Assembly (NCBI GenBank): GCA_037176705.1
Contig: CM073885.1
Span: forward strand, 88,713,001 to 88,777,000
Direction of reading: 5' to 3'
Length of the DNA: 64,000 nucleotides
Source: Molossus alvarezi
Lineage: Eukaryota > Chordata > Mammalia > Chiroptera > Molossidae
The position numbers and the translations under genes are program-made. Positions 10,171 through 22,779 of this stretch are shown in pieces; position 1 is the stretch's first letter; every line of letters begins with the position of its first letter. Under the pieces are notes generated by a model. It searched no databases. It saw only the letters and a program-made list of their open reading frames with translations, and was not told where the DNA came from.

Positions 10171-12420
10171 CATTATCTAAGGGTAAAGGACTCAAGATGG
10201 CTGCCAGCCATCTCCCCAGAGGGGGACAGGCGTAAGTAAGTGAGTGAGTGAGTGAGGCAGCCTTACGGTGGTGGGAAAAAACAGTGCTTAAAATAAAGAA
10301 GTTGAACCTTAGACTGAGGTTTCATTACAGGTCAGCTTCTGCAATGAAATTAAGTTACAGCTTAGACTTTCTGGGGTTGAACTTACAGTGTGGGAAGGGA
10401 ACAAGTTTTCCCACAGTCCTCCAAGAGGAGAGTGGCCAATGGGCCACTTGGAGGCCCAGGACACCTCCATTCCCTGAAGCTCCAGGTTATGTTAAAACAA
10501 AGAAATGCCCAAATAGGGTTTCAAAAATTGTGATATATGAATTTACATTTCATAAATTAAGACTTGCAGCATGGGTAAAACTTAAAGCACACACTTCAGG
10601 CAATATAATTTTTAAAATAACAGGATTTATTTTTACAATTCATGGGCATGGTACCAAAGTCTGGCAGAAGTTTAAAGCTGATGATCATTTCCTTCTTTTA
10701 GTCTCATTAGCATATCTTTGGAGATAACATTTTAAAAATTCAAATTTGAAGCCTTTGGTGAGTGAGATTCCTGGATGGAAGACCTTCCTTTGCTGTGCCC
10801 ACGAGGACCCCTGGAAAGAGGCCCTAAGTGTGACCGGGGCAGCTGTGCACGGGGTTGGCCAGCCTCGGGAGCCCTGCTGGGGGGCCTGGGTACACAGGAG
10901 AGAAGTTGGGGCTCTGCAGGTGCACTCGAATACAGTCAGCCTCGTCCCCCCACAACACGCACATATCAGTGCCGGTGTCTGCTGCTTGCCACCCTCTTGG
11001 CCTCTGGTGCCCCCGTCCACAGGCATACTTGGCTGATGGCAACAGGAAGTAGGGCCACGACAATCACAAAACACCCTTCTTCCATCGAAGGTAATTCCTC
11101 TCATTAAATACACTGTTGTGGGGGAAGAGGGTTGTGGAAACCCTTCCCTGCGCATATTCTTCTGTCCCAGAGGCTCGGCTGGGCTCAGGGCTCACGCCTC
11201 CAGGTGACAACTTTAGGAAGAAGAGAAAGCAATCGCAGACTAACAACAAGTATTGCCTAAGTAGTGGGCACATCAGTGAGGAGATGCAGTTGGTCCCACC
11301 AGCACATGCTTTTCCTCTGGGAGGTGAATTCAGAGACTTGCTGGCCAAAGGCACCACCAGCCACAAGCCTCAGAGGTCTCGGAGGCCCCCGGCGAGGTCT
11401 GGCGTCCAAGCAGTTCAGGCAGCCTGGGCCCCTCAGGGCAGAGGAGAGCCGGTGGGATGGAGGCAGGGAGGAAGCAGCAGTTCTTTCCTCTCTGGCTCTG
11501 TCTGAAGCAGGGCTGCCGCAGTCTTCCTGTGTTCCAGAGATACAGCCCTAAGCCTCACACTGTCCTCTCTCCTGAGGACCAAGGCTTCCAGGGGAGAAGG
11601 GCCACATCCAGGCAGAGGAGGGTGAGGGCTGGTCTTCAAAGCCCAGGGTTGGCCCTTACACCTCATGGTCTCCCCAGTCAGAGCAGGGTCTGATTCCTTG
11701 GTCTCACCAACTCATTACCCTTCCCTTGGGTCCATAGCTTCCTGCGTTTCTCCAGCCTGTGGGAACTATGAGGAGAAGGGGGAAGAAAGATAAGGAGAGG
11801 AGGAGAAGGGGAAAATGAGCACATGGACTGCCCACAGCCCCAAGGCACCAGGGTGGTGAACACTCGGAGGGAAGCCAGCCATTTGGTGCTTGGATCTTCC
11901 ACATCCCCGGCCACGATTCGGGCCTGTATATTCTGGGCTCTTTCTGCCCCGTTTTACCCAGGCTTTGAATTACCCAGACCTGGATCTGGATTATCCTGTC
12001 CAAAACTTTCCTCTGGAGATCTAGATCGCAACGCAACATGTATATTCTTGGAATCATATTTCAGAGGCCTAAATACTGAATTGAATGGTGTAGACTCAGT
12101 AGTCTGGCTGCATCCATTTCCGTCAGCCCATCAGATGAACACACAGCAAGGTGCCCATCACGGCTGCAGGGCTCAGGAGACAGCGACCGTTCGGGTAAAT
12201 TGAAGCAGCCGAGCCAGACTCAGCTAGTCCTGGCTACGCGGGAGAGCCAGGATGACACAGGTTGCAGTAACTTGTAGTCTCAGTCCCAAACTTGTCAAAT
12301 TGCTCCTTCATTGACTGTTTGACTACTGGTTCCAAAATCCACCCCTCAGTTCTATAAGAGGGAAGACCATTCGGAAAGACCACCCAAGCCAAATGTGTCT
12401 TGGAACAAACACTGTAAAAA
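10171..12420. other. No gene; GC-richer stretch
   Basis: A short GTGA/GTAA array lies at about 10231-10255. 10,800-11,700 is GC-richer than its surroundings and holds overlapping open frames on both strands (the longest is 159 codons at 10,248-10,727). None has a recognisable domain. No dated repeat is evident. Confidence 0.4.
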
Positions 12421-12424
12421 TAGC

Positions 12425-12500
12425 AATACTGGTGATAATTGCAGTTAACACGCATCACTTACCATGTGCCAAGCACAATTCTAATGCTTCACATGGGTTT
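12425..12500 (-). mobile_element. MIR fragment
   Basis: CTTACCATGTGCCAAGCACA on the plus strand is the complement of the MIR/L2 3' end phrase. Short and old. Confidence 0.55.
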
Positions 12501-13184
12501 ACTGGGAATGATTTCTGGAGCGAGGCAAGGACCACCTTCATTCCAAGGTGGCCTCAGGCAGTTCCCTGGAAGACAGGCCCTTCCCCTCTTCCGGTCCTCC
12601 AACACTGACCCACCTATCTTGCCCCTTCAACTTCAATATTCTAGTTCAAGTCTTAGCCAGCTCAGGACCTAGGCCCGTTTCTCCTCGTTGCAGGGAACGA
12701 GCAGCAAGTACCTGACAGCTGCATGCAATGAGCTAGCCTTCGGAGAGACACCAGGAGTGACTTCAAGTCTCCAGGCGGTAAGCACTGTTTGCTCACTGCT
12801 ATTGTTCCTCTAGGGAGCTGTGGGTGGGGTGGGGGTGGGGGTGGGGTCCAATTTTGTGAAAATACAATTTCTAAAAAGCCTAAATTCAAATAATTCAGAA
12901 AATTATTATTGTCTTTATAAAGCAACCTGCTCTGGGCACTTTTCTGTATCTCCCTAAGTATATTTGAACACTGATTTTTAAAGTTAGATTTACTGAAAAC
13001 TCATCAAACACACATGCACTGCATGGCACACAGCTGTGTAAGTGCTCCTGAAATGCTAGTTTGCATGAACCTTATTCTTCTGGAGGAGCGTGTTCTGTAT
13101 TGATTGGGGAGGGGAAGGAGGGAGTCAAAACAGCATCGTGCAGCTGCTGACCATGCAGTGGCCACCGGAGAGCACAGGGAGCCG
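12501..13184. other. No gene or assigned repeat
   Basis: Includes a G/T simple tract at 12,821-12,847. Otherwise featureless. Confidence 0.45.
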
Positions 13185-13345
13185 GGGGCTTCAGCAGCAT
13201 CATCTCATATCCTCACAACACCCCCATGAGGGAGGTACTGTCATCCCAATTTACAGATGAGGAAACTGAGGTTTGGGTGATCAAGTGATGTTCTCATTAC
13301 CACAGAGAGCCATGAACAGGGCAGCGTGGTTGGGACCCAGGCTTG
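13185..13345 (-). mobile_element. MIR SINE
   Basis: ATTTACAGATGAGGAAACTG (about 13,248-13,267) is the complement of the MIR core. It is followed by the AGTGATGTTCTCATTACCAC and GGGACCCAGGCTTGCCTGAC blocks in minus-strand order. Confidence 0.8.
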
Positions 13346-14359
13346 CCTGACTCCAGTGACCAGCACTACCCATCAGGTGCTAGCAAGACAAGGGCCAGAT
13401 ATTCTCCAAAGTTACATCCATGGCTCCCTAGTCACAGATGTGATTGCAGAATCCTGTCATTTCCCTTGTCTCTCAATCCAGTCAGAATGAACTTCAGATG
13501 TGTCCCACGTGGAATCTGCTTGCAGCTGCAAAGAGCCAATCAGACACTGGAGATGGTCCATCTGGTAGGTCTGTGGACAAACACCCCTTCCGGAACCGTT
13601 CTACAAGCACAGCTTGCTATAAGGACTCAAATGCTTGACCTGGTCCAAAGGGCCATTGCCCAAGGCTGCCAGGGTCGTGGAATCAAACTGTCACACCAAG
13701 TCTGAGAGAAACACAGCAGGAGGTTCTCCGGGAAGCTTCTTGCAGTTCGGAGGAGTTGATCTCTGCGTGGATTCTGCATCCGGAGGAGCCAAGGCCAGTT
13801 CCAGGCCCGGCATGTTGACCAAATGCAGCACTCAAACCCAAGGCGCTCAAATTGCTACCTCATGCTAAACAGGGCCTGAAGCTGCAGGCAGTTAGCACTA
13901 CATCTGTGAGACCAGGGAAAGACAGGAGCTTGAAACGACTATTTTGGTCCATATGAAAAACTGATACATTGCACACATGGTAAAATTTTTTCAGATGAGT
14001 TTTGAAACCTTACATTTTTTAAATTCAGGTTTTGAATGTTATTCTGGGGAAAGCAGCATGATGCCTATCACATTAAGAGATCTGTAAGTAAACTAAAAAG
14101 CTGTTGGAGCCTTCGGTGAAGGAATTAATGTAATAAATGAACTTGGGCATTTGTGCAAATTAATCACTGCATAAATTATAACTGTAATTAGTTATGGAAT
14201 TTGAATACTCGAAGGGACGTTGGAAATCATCTGTTCTAGGAGCAAGAATTATGGAAAAGAAATGGTCAGGTAAAGAAAAGCCTTCTGACCAAAGAAATGC
14301 ACAAAGCAACAGTCAGGAGGCAGGGTGCACGGTGCTTTGACAGTCAGGGTTTTGCGTTA
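13346..14359. other. No gene or assigned repeat
   Basis: Three short overlapping frames (64-120 codons) show no family. I see no repeats. Confidence 0.45.
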
Positions 14360-14575
14360 AGAGCCTGGGTCTGAAGTTTGGCCCTGCTTCTCGATGGCTG
14401 TATGAGCCTGACGGAGTTGTGTGACCTTCCTAAGTGAGTTTGCACCTCTATAAGACAGGTAGATGTGACATAAGGTTACTCGGAGTTTTAAGGGAGACCG
14501 TCCAGAGGAAAGGCTTAGTATGATGCCGGAAACACCATATGGTGCCTGGGACATCAGTACTCAGTAAATATTAGC
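14360..14575 (+). mobile_element. MIR SINE
   Basis: Plus-strand MIR, near full length: AGAGCCTGGGTCTGAAGTTT, then GTTGTGTGACCTTCCTAAGT, then TGGTGCCTGGGACATCAGTA and CAGTAAATATTAG at the end. Confidence 0.75.
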
Positions 14576-15089
14576 TTCCTAGAGAGGGGAACTCCACACA
14601 CAGAATCCAAGTGAGCCAGCCTGACACACCGCTGTGGCCTTTCTCTTATCATTTTATGAAGGACAAAAGGATATCCAGTAGACCTAAGCATTCAGATTTC
14701 TGACCATGACAGCAGGACGTGGTACCCAAGGTCTTTCCTGGAATAAAAAATAATCTCATAGAAGGGATCTACATTTCTGCTGAGAAAGAAGCTAGACGTG
14801 ATGAGCAAGATAAGAGCACTCGAGGAAGTCAACGAACGCTTCCTGCCACGGCTCCTGATGCAGAGCTGTTGCCAAGTTACATAACTCTGGGCCGATTCCT
14901 GGCCGAAAGAGGTTCAAAAGGAGCTTCAGTGGTGGTGTGTTTTAGCCTGGAGATGGAATCAGTGCTGCTTGAACGGTGACTGATTGAGAAAAGGTAAAGG
15001 TTAACAAATCAGATACAACTGTGTGTGTCTACCTCTCAGTATAAACTGAGTTCAGCCATAGAATATACATAACTCACACTAATGAGCTG
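14576..15089. other. No gene or assigned repeat
   Basis: An 86-codon frame at 14,719-14,979 has no recognised domain. Confidence 0.45.
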
Positions 15090-15260
15090 AGGAAGGCAGT
15101 GTGGAAGAGTGGCAGAATCGCAGGCTATGGAATAGAACCGGTCCTGGAACTGTCGTTGGTAGTGTGAGATCTTAAAATGAGGACATTCATTCTGCCTCGT
15201 GGGTTGCTGTGAAGTGCCCGCCAGCACCGTGACTGCCACAGAGCTGGTACCTACTAAGCA
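15090..15260 (+). mobile_element. MIR-like fragment
   Basis: GGCAGTGTGGAAGAGTGG...GGCTATGGAAT and GTTGCTGTGAAGTG fit MIR order with high divergence. Confidence 0.5.
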
Positions 15261-15494
15261 TTTGTTTCTTCTCCCATTTCTCTCCCATTTGTTATGGTTA
15301 ATAAGCAGTTCTATTTTTGAATGGGAAAGAGGGCTCTACTTGTCGGACTCTGTTTCCCACACCAGTAGGAATCCTAGCTGCTCAGACCCAAACCGAGGAA
15401 TGAATAGAAGTCTATTCAGCAACAGCACAACTGAATGACAGACTCTGTTTTTGTGAGCAGATTGGCTGTGGGGTATAACTTCCCAAGCCTGAAT

Positions 15495-15640
15495 CTACAG
15501 TGGCAGAAAAAAACACCTGGGTTTGAGACAAGAGACAAGGACCTTTATCCCATTTCTGCTACTAACTAGTTTTTTTCACTGTAAGCACGTCATTTAACAT
15601 TTAACCTGTGTCTCTGGTTCCAACTCTATAAAAGGAAGAC
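15495..15640 (+). mobile_element. MIR fragment
   Basis: ACCTGGGTTTGAGAC, TTTCTGCTACTAACTAG and GTCTCTGGTTCCAACTCTAT follow the 5' and core part of MIR. The 3' end is lost. Confidence 0.6.
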
Positions 15641-16264
15641 TTTTTTTGACTGGACAATATCTAACGTTAGAGAGCTCTAAAACGTCCATGTTTCTATACT
15701 TTGGTTCATGCTGTTTGTTAAGATGTGCGACTACGCTCTATTCCAAAAACCAAGAAACCCTGCTCTGTGTCCTCCTCGTTGGTTTAAGTCAGGGTTTGTT
15801 CCCGGAGTTAGTGGCTCCACACACAGACTCTGAGTGAACCAGCTGCCAGTGCTGTGCCCGCTTCCTCTGGAGATTAGCAAACGCCAAACGAGCTGGGAGC
15901 AAATAGATCCGCCACGAAGACAGGATTGAACTGTGAACATAGTTTTCTGATATCTGATAAGTTTAAAGGACCAGACTGCTCTGAGGACTGTTATATACCT
16001 AAATGATACCACATGGATTAAAGAAGAAGAAAAAAAGCCATCACCTTCCATACCTTTGCAGGTTTCAATTTCTTGCGGTTGAGATACATTTCAATTAACT
16101 CCCAACTGACCTCTCACCCTGGAAAATTTCTTTGTCAGATTTCAAAATAAAATGAGGGCACGTGTCACTCAGTGGCCCCAGTAGTCAGAACAATGGGGGC
16201 AGAAGTTTTGGTTTTATAAAATATTAACACCTCACAAACGAAATATTTGATTCGTCTTTTTAGC
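15641..16264. other. No gene or assigned repeat
   Basis: Ordinary AT-leaning sequence without recognisable features. Confidence 0.45.
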
Positions 16265-16380
16265 GTCCTAGTTTCCCCAACACTTAGCATCGTGTTGGCT
16301 TAGCAGGCTGGAGCCCTCTGAAGGCAGAGACCACATCTCCCTCATGTCCAGCACGGCACCTGGTACATTATGGATGCTTG
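16265..16380 (+). mobile_element. L2 3' end, split by an LTR
   Basis: GGCAGAGACCACATCTCCCT, GTCCAGCACGGCACCTGGTA and TATGGATGCTTG are the L2 3' terminus. The closing GTTGAATGAGTGAATGG appears only after the next element, at about 16,801-16,817, so an LTR inserted between them. Confidence 0.7.
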
Positions 16381-16770
16381 TGTTAGTTTGCTAGTGCTAC
16401 CATAGCAGTACCACACACTAGCACTTAACAGACATTTGTGGCTTAAACAACATTAATTAATTTTCTCACAGTTGAGGAGGCTGGAAGCCTGAGATCAGGA
16501 TGTCAGCAGGGTTGGTTTGCTCTGAGGCCTCTCTCCTTGGCTTACAGATGACTGTCTTCTCCCTGTGTCTTCACATGGGCTTCCCGCTGCATTCTTCTTC
16601 TTTAAAGGACACCAGTCATATTGGATTAGGGCCTACCCACCTCACCGCATTTTAACTTAATTACCTCTTTAAAGACACCATCTTCAAATAAAGTCACAAT
16701 CTCAGTTATTGGAGGTTAGGGCTTCAACATATAAGTTTGGGGAGGAGGGGACACAAGTTAGCCCATTACT
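16381..16770 (-). mobile_element. MLT1-type LTR (ERVL-MaLR), solo
   Basis: Minus-orientation MaLR LTR. Plus-strand phrases TGTTAGTTTGCTAG, GTGGCTTAAACAACATTAAT, GTTGAGGAGGCTGGAAGCC and GGCCTCTCTCCTTGGCTTAC are in MLT1 antisense order. ATTGGATTAGGGCCTACCC, TTTTAACTTAATTACCTC and TTAGCCCATTAC follow in the same order. It interrupts the L2 3' end. An exact TSD could not be fixed because of a local TACTGCCTCATTAG duplication at about 16,767-16,799. No viral genes are attached. Confidence 0.85.
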
Positions 16771-16953
16771 GCCTCATTAGCCCGTTACTGCCTCATTAGT
16801 GTTGAATGAGTGAATGGTGGAAGGATGGGTGGATGAAAAGGGATGTATGTACATATGTGTGTATGGAAAACCAGGTGGTCAACAAATACTTGGTGAATTG
16901 AATGAATTTACACAATCGCTTGTAGAGATCGGGTTTGTCCATCCAAAAGGTTT

Positions 16954-16970
16954 CTACATTATAAATTTTA
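16954..16970. repeat. L1-A target-site duplication, left copy
   Basis: CTACATTATAAATTTTA, identical to 23,316-23,332. It brackets the 6.3-kb L1. Confidence 0.93.
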
Positions 16971-17040
16971 TTTTATTTTATTTTATTTTTAATTAATTAA
17001 TTTATTTTTGTTACAGATGTTTCTCCTTTTACCCCCACTG

Positions 17041-17080
17041 ATTCTCCCTCCCCCTCCCTCCCCGCCCTGTCCCTAACTTT
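17041..17080 (-). other. G-rich 3' UTR tract, possible G-quadruplex
   Basis: On the minus strand this is a run of G3-G5 blocks separated by one to three bases (complement of CTCCCTCCCCCTCCCTCCCC). L1 3' UTRs in mammals commonly carry a G-rich polypurine tract able to form a quadruplex. Folding is inferred. Confidence 0.6.
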
Positions 17081-17224
17081 GTTGTCCATGTCCATTGTTC
17101 ATGCATACATGCATATAAGTTCTGTGGTTTATCTCTCCTCACCACCCCCTCTTCTGGGGATTGTCAGTCTGTACCCCACTTCCACGTCTCTGGGACTACA
17201 CTGTTCTTCAGACTGTTATGTTCA

Positions 17225-20200
17225 TTATATTCCACAAATAAGTGAGATCATATGATACTTGTCTTTCTCTGCTTGGCTTGTTTCGCTTAGGATAATACTT
17301 TCCAGGTCCCTCCATGTCATCTCAAAGGATAAGAGATCTTTCTTTCTTACAGCTGCATAGTACTCCATGGTGTATATGTACCACAGCTTTTTTATCCATT
17401 TGTCTACTGATGGACACTTGGGCTGTTTCCAGATCTTAGCTATTGTAAATAGTGCTGCCATGGACATGGGGGTACATATATTCTTTCTGATTGGTGTTTC
17501 AGGCTTCTTAGGGTATATTCCTAGGAGTGGGATCACTGGGTCAAATGGAAGTTCAATTTTTAGTTTTTTGAGGTAGCACCATATCGTTCTCCATAGTGGC
17601 TCCACCAGTCTGCATTCCCACCAGCAGTGTACTAGAGTCCCCTTTTCTCCACACCCTCGCCAACACTTGTTGTTTGATGATTTGTTGATGGCGGCCATTC
17701 TGACAGGTGTGAGGTGATACCTCATTGTTGTTTTACTTTGCATCTCTCTGATGATTAGTGATGTTAAGCATTTCTTCATATGTCTCTTAGCCATTTGTAT
17801 GTCCTATTTGGAGAGGTGTCTATTTAGTTCCTCTGCCCATTTTTTAATTGGGTTCTCTGTCTTCTTTTGTTGAGTTGTATGAGCACTCTATATATATTGG
17901 AAATTAACCCCTTATCTGATATATCATTGGCAGATATGTTCTCCCATACAGTGGGTTGCCTTTTCATTGTGATGATTGTATCTTTTGCTGTGCAGAAGCT
18001 TTTGAGATTGATGTAGTCCCATGTGTTCATTTTCTCCTTTGTTTCTTTTGCCTGAGGTGATGTATCAGTGAAAATTCTGCTGCGTATGATGTCTGAAATT
18101 TTGTTGCCTACATTTTCTTCTAGGATTTTTATGGATTCACAGGTCACATTTAAGACTTTTATCCATTTTGAGTTTATTCTTGTGTATGGTGTAAGTTGAT
18201 GGTCTAGTTTCTTTCTTTTTTTTTTTTTTTTTTTTTTTTGCATGTAGCTGTCCAATTTTCCCAACACCATTTATTAAAGAGGCTGTCTTTACTCCACTGT
18301 ATGCTCTTGCCACCTTTGTCAAATATTAATTGAGCATATTGTCTTGAGTCCATTTCTGGCTTCTCTGTTCTGTTCCACTGGTCTATATGCCTGTTCTTGT
18401 GCCAGTACCAGGTTGTTTTGATTACAGTGGCTTTGTAGTATAACCTGAAATCTGGTAATGTGATCCCTCCAATTTTGATCTTCTTTTCCAAGATTGCTGT
18501 GGCTATTCGAGGTCTTTTTTGGTTCCATATGAACTTTTGAAGTATCTGTTCTAGTTCTGTGAAGTATGTCATTGGTATTTTGATGGGGATTGCATTGAAT
18601 CTATAGATTGCTTTGGGTAGTATGGACATTTTAATGATGCTAATTCTTCCAATCCATGAACAAGGTATGTGCTTCCACTTTTTTTATATCTTCCTCTATT
18701 ACTTTTTTCAATGACCTGTAGTTTTCTGCGAATAGGTCCTTTATTTCTTTGGTTAAGTTTATTCCTAGGTATCTTAATTTTTTTGCCACGATGGTAAATG
18801 GGATTGTTTTTTTAGTTTCTATTTCTGTGAGTTCATCATTGGTATATAAGAATCCCATCGATTTATTGACATTTTGTATCCTGCTACTTTCCCAAATTCA
18901 TTTAATAAGTCTAGTAAATTTTTGATGAAGTCTTTGGGGTTTTGTACGTATAGTATCATGTCATCTGCAAATAATGACGGTTTCACTTCCTCCTTTCATA
19001 TTTGGATCCCTTTTATTTTTTTCTTCCTGTATGATTGCTGTGGCTAAGACTTCCAGTACTATGTTAAAAAAGAGTGGTGAAATTGGGCATCGTTGTCTTG
19101 TTCCTGTTCTTAAGGGAAATGCTTTTAGTTTTTGCCCATTGAGTATGATGTTGGCTGTAGGTCTTTCATATATGGCCTTTATTATGTCGAGCTATGATCC
19201 CTCTATTCCCAGATTGCTTAGCGTTTTTATCAGAAATGGGTGCTTGGATTTGGTTGAATGCTTTTTCAGCATCTATTGATATGATCATATGATTTTTATC
19301 TTTCATTTTGTCTATGTGGTGTATCACATTTATTGATTTGAGAATATTGTACCAGCCTTACATCCCTGGGATGAATCCCACTTGGTCATGGTGAATAATT
19401 TTTTTGATGTATTGCTGGATCCGATTTGTTCAAGATTTTGGCACCTATGTTCCTCAGGGATATTGGTCTGTAGTTTTGTTTCTTTGTAGTATCTTTTTCT
19501 GGTTTTGGAATTAGAATTATGCTGGCCTCATAAATCGAGTTTGGGAGTCTTCCTTCTTCTTGAATTTTTTGAAATAGTTTGTGGAGAATGGGTATCAGTT
19601 CTTCTTCGAATGTTCAGTAAAATTCCCCCGTGAAGCCATCTGGGCTGGGATTTTGTTTGCTGGGAGAGTCTTGATTACCTCTTCAATTTCTTATGTTGTT
19701 ATTGGTCTGTTCAAGTTTTCTATCTCTTCCCGGTTCAGTTTTGGGAGACTGTGTGTTTCTAAAAATTTGTACATTTTGCTTAGATTGTCGAATTTGTTGC
19801 CATATAATTGTTCATAATATTTGTTAACAATCCTTTGTATTTCTGTGGTGTCAGTTATTATTTCTCCTCTTTCATTTCTGATTTTGTGTATTTGGGTTCT
19901 CTCTCTTTGTTTCTTTGTGAGTCTAGCTAAGGGTCCCTCAATCTTGTTTATCTTTTCAAGGAACCCATTCTTTGTTTCATTGAGCCTTTGAATAGTTTTT
20001 TGGTCTCTATGTCATTTATTTCTGCTCTGATCTTTACGATTTCCTTCCTTCTACTTGCTCCGGGTTTCTTTTTGTTTGCTTTCTAGTTCTTAAATTGTGA
20101 GGTTAGATAGTCTATTAGAAATTGTTCTTGCTTCTTGAGGTAGGCCTGTAGTGCTATGAACTTCCCTCTCGAACTGCTTTCGCTGCATCCCATAGATTTT

Positions 20201-21050
20201 GTGTTGTTGTGTGATCATTTTCATTGGTTTCCAGGAAGTTTTTAATTTTTTCCTTGATCTCCTCAGTAACCCATTCATTGTTCAATAACATGCTATTTAG
20301 CCTCCATGTTTTCAAATGTCTTTGCATGCTCTTGTTGCAATTGATTTCTAGTTGCATGCCATTGTGATCTGAGAAAATGCTTGATATGATTTCAATCTTC
20401 TTGAACTTGTAGAGACTTAGTTTGTGTCGTAACATGTGGTCTATCTTTGAGAACGGTTCATGTGCACTTGAGAAGAATGTGAATTCTGCAGTTTTAGGGT
20501 GTAATTCTCTGTAGCTATCTATTAAATCCATTTGATCTAGCGCTTCATTTAGAGTCTGTGTTTCCTTGTTAATTTTTTGTCTAGAAGTTCTATCCAGTGA
20601 TGTCAGCATGGTATTGAAGTCCCCTGCTATGATTGTATTGCTGTCAATTTCTCCTTTGAAGTCCTGCAGAAGATTTTAAATATATGTTTGTGCTCCAATA
20701 TTGGGTGCATATATGTTTATCAAGGTTATATCTTCCTGCTGGATAGATTCTCTCAATATTATGTAGTGGCCTATTTTGTCTCTAGTTATGGTCTTCATTT
20801 TGAAATCTACTTTATCAGATATGAGTATTGCTACCCCAGCTTTTTTTTGCTTTCTGTTTGCTTGAAAGATTTTTTTCCATCGCTTCACTTCCAACCTATG
20901 TGAGTCTTTTGTTGTGAAGTGGGTCTCTTGTAAACAACATATTGATGAGTCATGCTTTCTTATCCAGTCAACTACTCTGTGTCTTTTTATCGGAGCATTC
21001 AAACCATTCACATTTAAGGTGATAATTGATATGTACTTATTTATTGCCAT
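17225..21050 (-). pseudogene. L1 copy A ORF2, broken
   Basis: Relic of the endonuclease/reverse transcriptase that copies L1 RNA into nicked chromosomal DNA. The span of about 3.83 kb equals a full ORF2 of about 1,275 codons. The start at 21,050 gives MAINKYISIITLNVNGLNAP, the apurinic-type endonuclease N-terminus. QETHF, IYAPN, AGDFN and SDHNG follow, covering the expected catalytic positions. The RT signature FADD is encoded near 18,960-18,971. The last piece (17,225-17,794) is an open 189-codon frame with the zinc knuckle spaced C-X3-C-X7-H-X4-C ([18 protein letters not shown]). Surviving segments lie in different frames (20,676-21,050; 20,154-20,609; 18,640-18,858; 18,204-18,629; 17,824-18,270), so several indels have accumulated. 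Confidence 0.93.
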
Positions 21051-21095
21051 TTTTGTTTAGTTTGGTTATATTTTTCTTCCTATTTCTTCTACTAA

Positions 21096-21965
21096 TTACA
21101 GCCTTCCTTTTAGCATATCTTGCAGTGCTGGTTTGGTGAGAATATATTCCCTTAGCTTTTTTTGTCTGGGAAGCTCTTTATTTGACCTTCTATTTTGAAA
21201 GATACCCTTGCTGTATAGAGTAGTCTTGGATTCAGATCCGTGTTTTTCATGACCTTGATTACTTTATTCCACTCCCTTCTGGCTTGCAGTGTTTCTGTTG
21301 AGAAATCAGCTGAGAGCCTTATGGGGGTTCCTGTAGGTAACCTGTTGCTTATCTCTTGCTGCTTTTAGGATTCTCTCTTTGTCTTTAATGTTTGGCATTT
21401 TAACTACTATGTGTCTTGGTGTGGGCCTGTTTGGGTTCCTCTTACTTGGGGCTCTCTGTGCTTCTTGAACTTGAATGCCTTCTTCCTTCACCAAGTTCGG
21501 AAAGTTTTCTGTCACTATTTCTTCAAATACATTCTCTAACCCTTGCCCATTTTCTTCCTCTTCAGGGACTCCTATGATGCGAATGTTATTACGTTTCCAG
21601 TTCTCTTAAGCTATCTTCCTGTTTTTTAATAGTTTTTTCCCCCCTTTTGGTTTTCTGATTGGTTGATTTTTTCTACCCTGTCTTCTAATTCACTGATCTG
21701 ATCGTCAGCTTCCTCTGCTCTGCCGGTTAGTCCTTCTAATGTGTTCTTAATTTCTGCTATGTCATTCTTCATTTCCACTTTTGGATTTCAAAGTTTCTAT
21801 ATCTTTACTCATGGTGCTGATGTCCTTACTCATGCTGTTGAGATTCCTCAAGATCATGGCTCTAAACTCTACCTCTGATAATTTGCTTAGCTGCATTTCT
21901 TTTATCTCCTCTTCGATAGAGTTCTTTTGTTCTTTCATTTGGGATTTGTTTCTTTGTTTCACCAT
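21096..21965 (-). pseudogene. L1 copy A ORF1, broken
   Basis: Relic of the L1 ORF1 RNA-binding protein, a trimeric coiled-coil chaperone that coats L1 RNA. The start at 21,965 (MVKQRNKSQMKEQ) is followed by a lysine/glutamate-rich coiled-coil segment with the repeated MSKDISTMSKDIETL. The first frame ends early near 21,762 through a frameshift. The RRM and C-terminal part survive at 21,306-21,515 (PNRPTPRHIVVKMP, KDKERILKAARDKQQ), and the ORF stop lies near 21,096-21,098. The 290-codon span is slightly shorter than human ORF1p (338 residues). It lies about 45 bp before ORF2, as usual for a bicistronic L1. Confidence 0.9.
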
Positions 21966-22301
21966 TTTGGCTATCTCGGTGGGTTTTGGAGCCTGCCAAA
22001 TTTTCTCTGTGGGTGTTGGTGTTCTGCTGTTTGTGGCTCCCTCTTCTGGGTTTGGATGAGACTGGGTGGGCCCACGTTAAACACCACTGACAAGTCTTAC
22101 TTTCCTGGGTAGATTTGCAAGCCCAGGAAAGGTTCAGTTATCCTCTAGCTTTTTCCTGATGGCCAGTAGTCTCAGTTACTCAGTGCCTTGGAATGTAGCC
22201 CTGGTGTCTGCATAGAAGGATTTCCAGATGGTGGGATGAATGCTGGTTGTTAATGAGCCTAAATTTGCATTTCTTTGCCTCACCTGGGAAAGGCTGAATC
22301 T

Positions 22302-22319
22302 CGGGGGGGGGGGGGGGGG
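22302..22319. repeat. G17 homopolymer
   Basis: Seventeen consecutive G residues (22,303-22,319) inside the L1 5' UTR, prone to slippage. Confidence 0.95.
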
Positions 22320-22779
22320 CTGCTGCTTTTCCCCAGAGCTCTGGGAAGGAGCACACTGGCCATCGTCCTTTGTGGCCGCAACTCAGCAAAAACTGAGTGC
22401 CCTCCAAATTCCAGGTGTCCCCACAGAGTTTGATCCCAGTCTGCCCTCCTTCTGCCATAGCCCCCAGGTGAGTGGCTGTGGCTTTTTTAGCACTCTGTCC
22501 CAGCTCTCTTCACTATGGAGCGGGTTAGTCTTTATTCCCCAAGGACACTGCTCACCGCTAAGACTGCTGCTGTTCGTAGGCTCCCCGCCTGCCACCCTCT
22601 CATGCCTCCACAGATCCTACCAGTGTCCCTGGTTATATGTTCCTGTCCTGCTGCTTTTCTGTTGGTTTTTTCCAAGGATTTGTCTTTATTTTAGTAGTTA
22701 TTCCCTTTTGGTCCTGGGAGATCACCTGCATGGCTTCTATTCACTCTGCCTCATTTTTCACATCCTCTAAACCTATCTT

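Noticed and set aside
10685..11155. 156-codon minus-strand frame in a GC-richer stretch
   Set aside because: Several overlapping frames on both strands are explained by composition. No domain.
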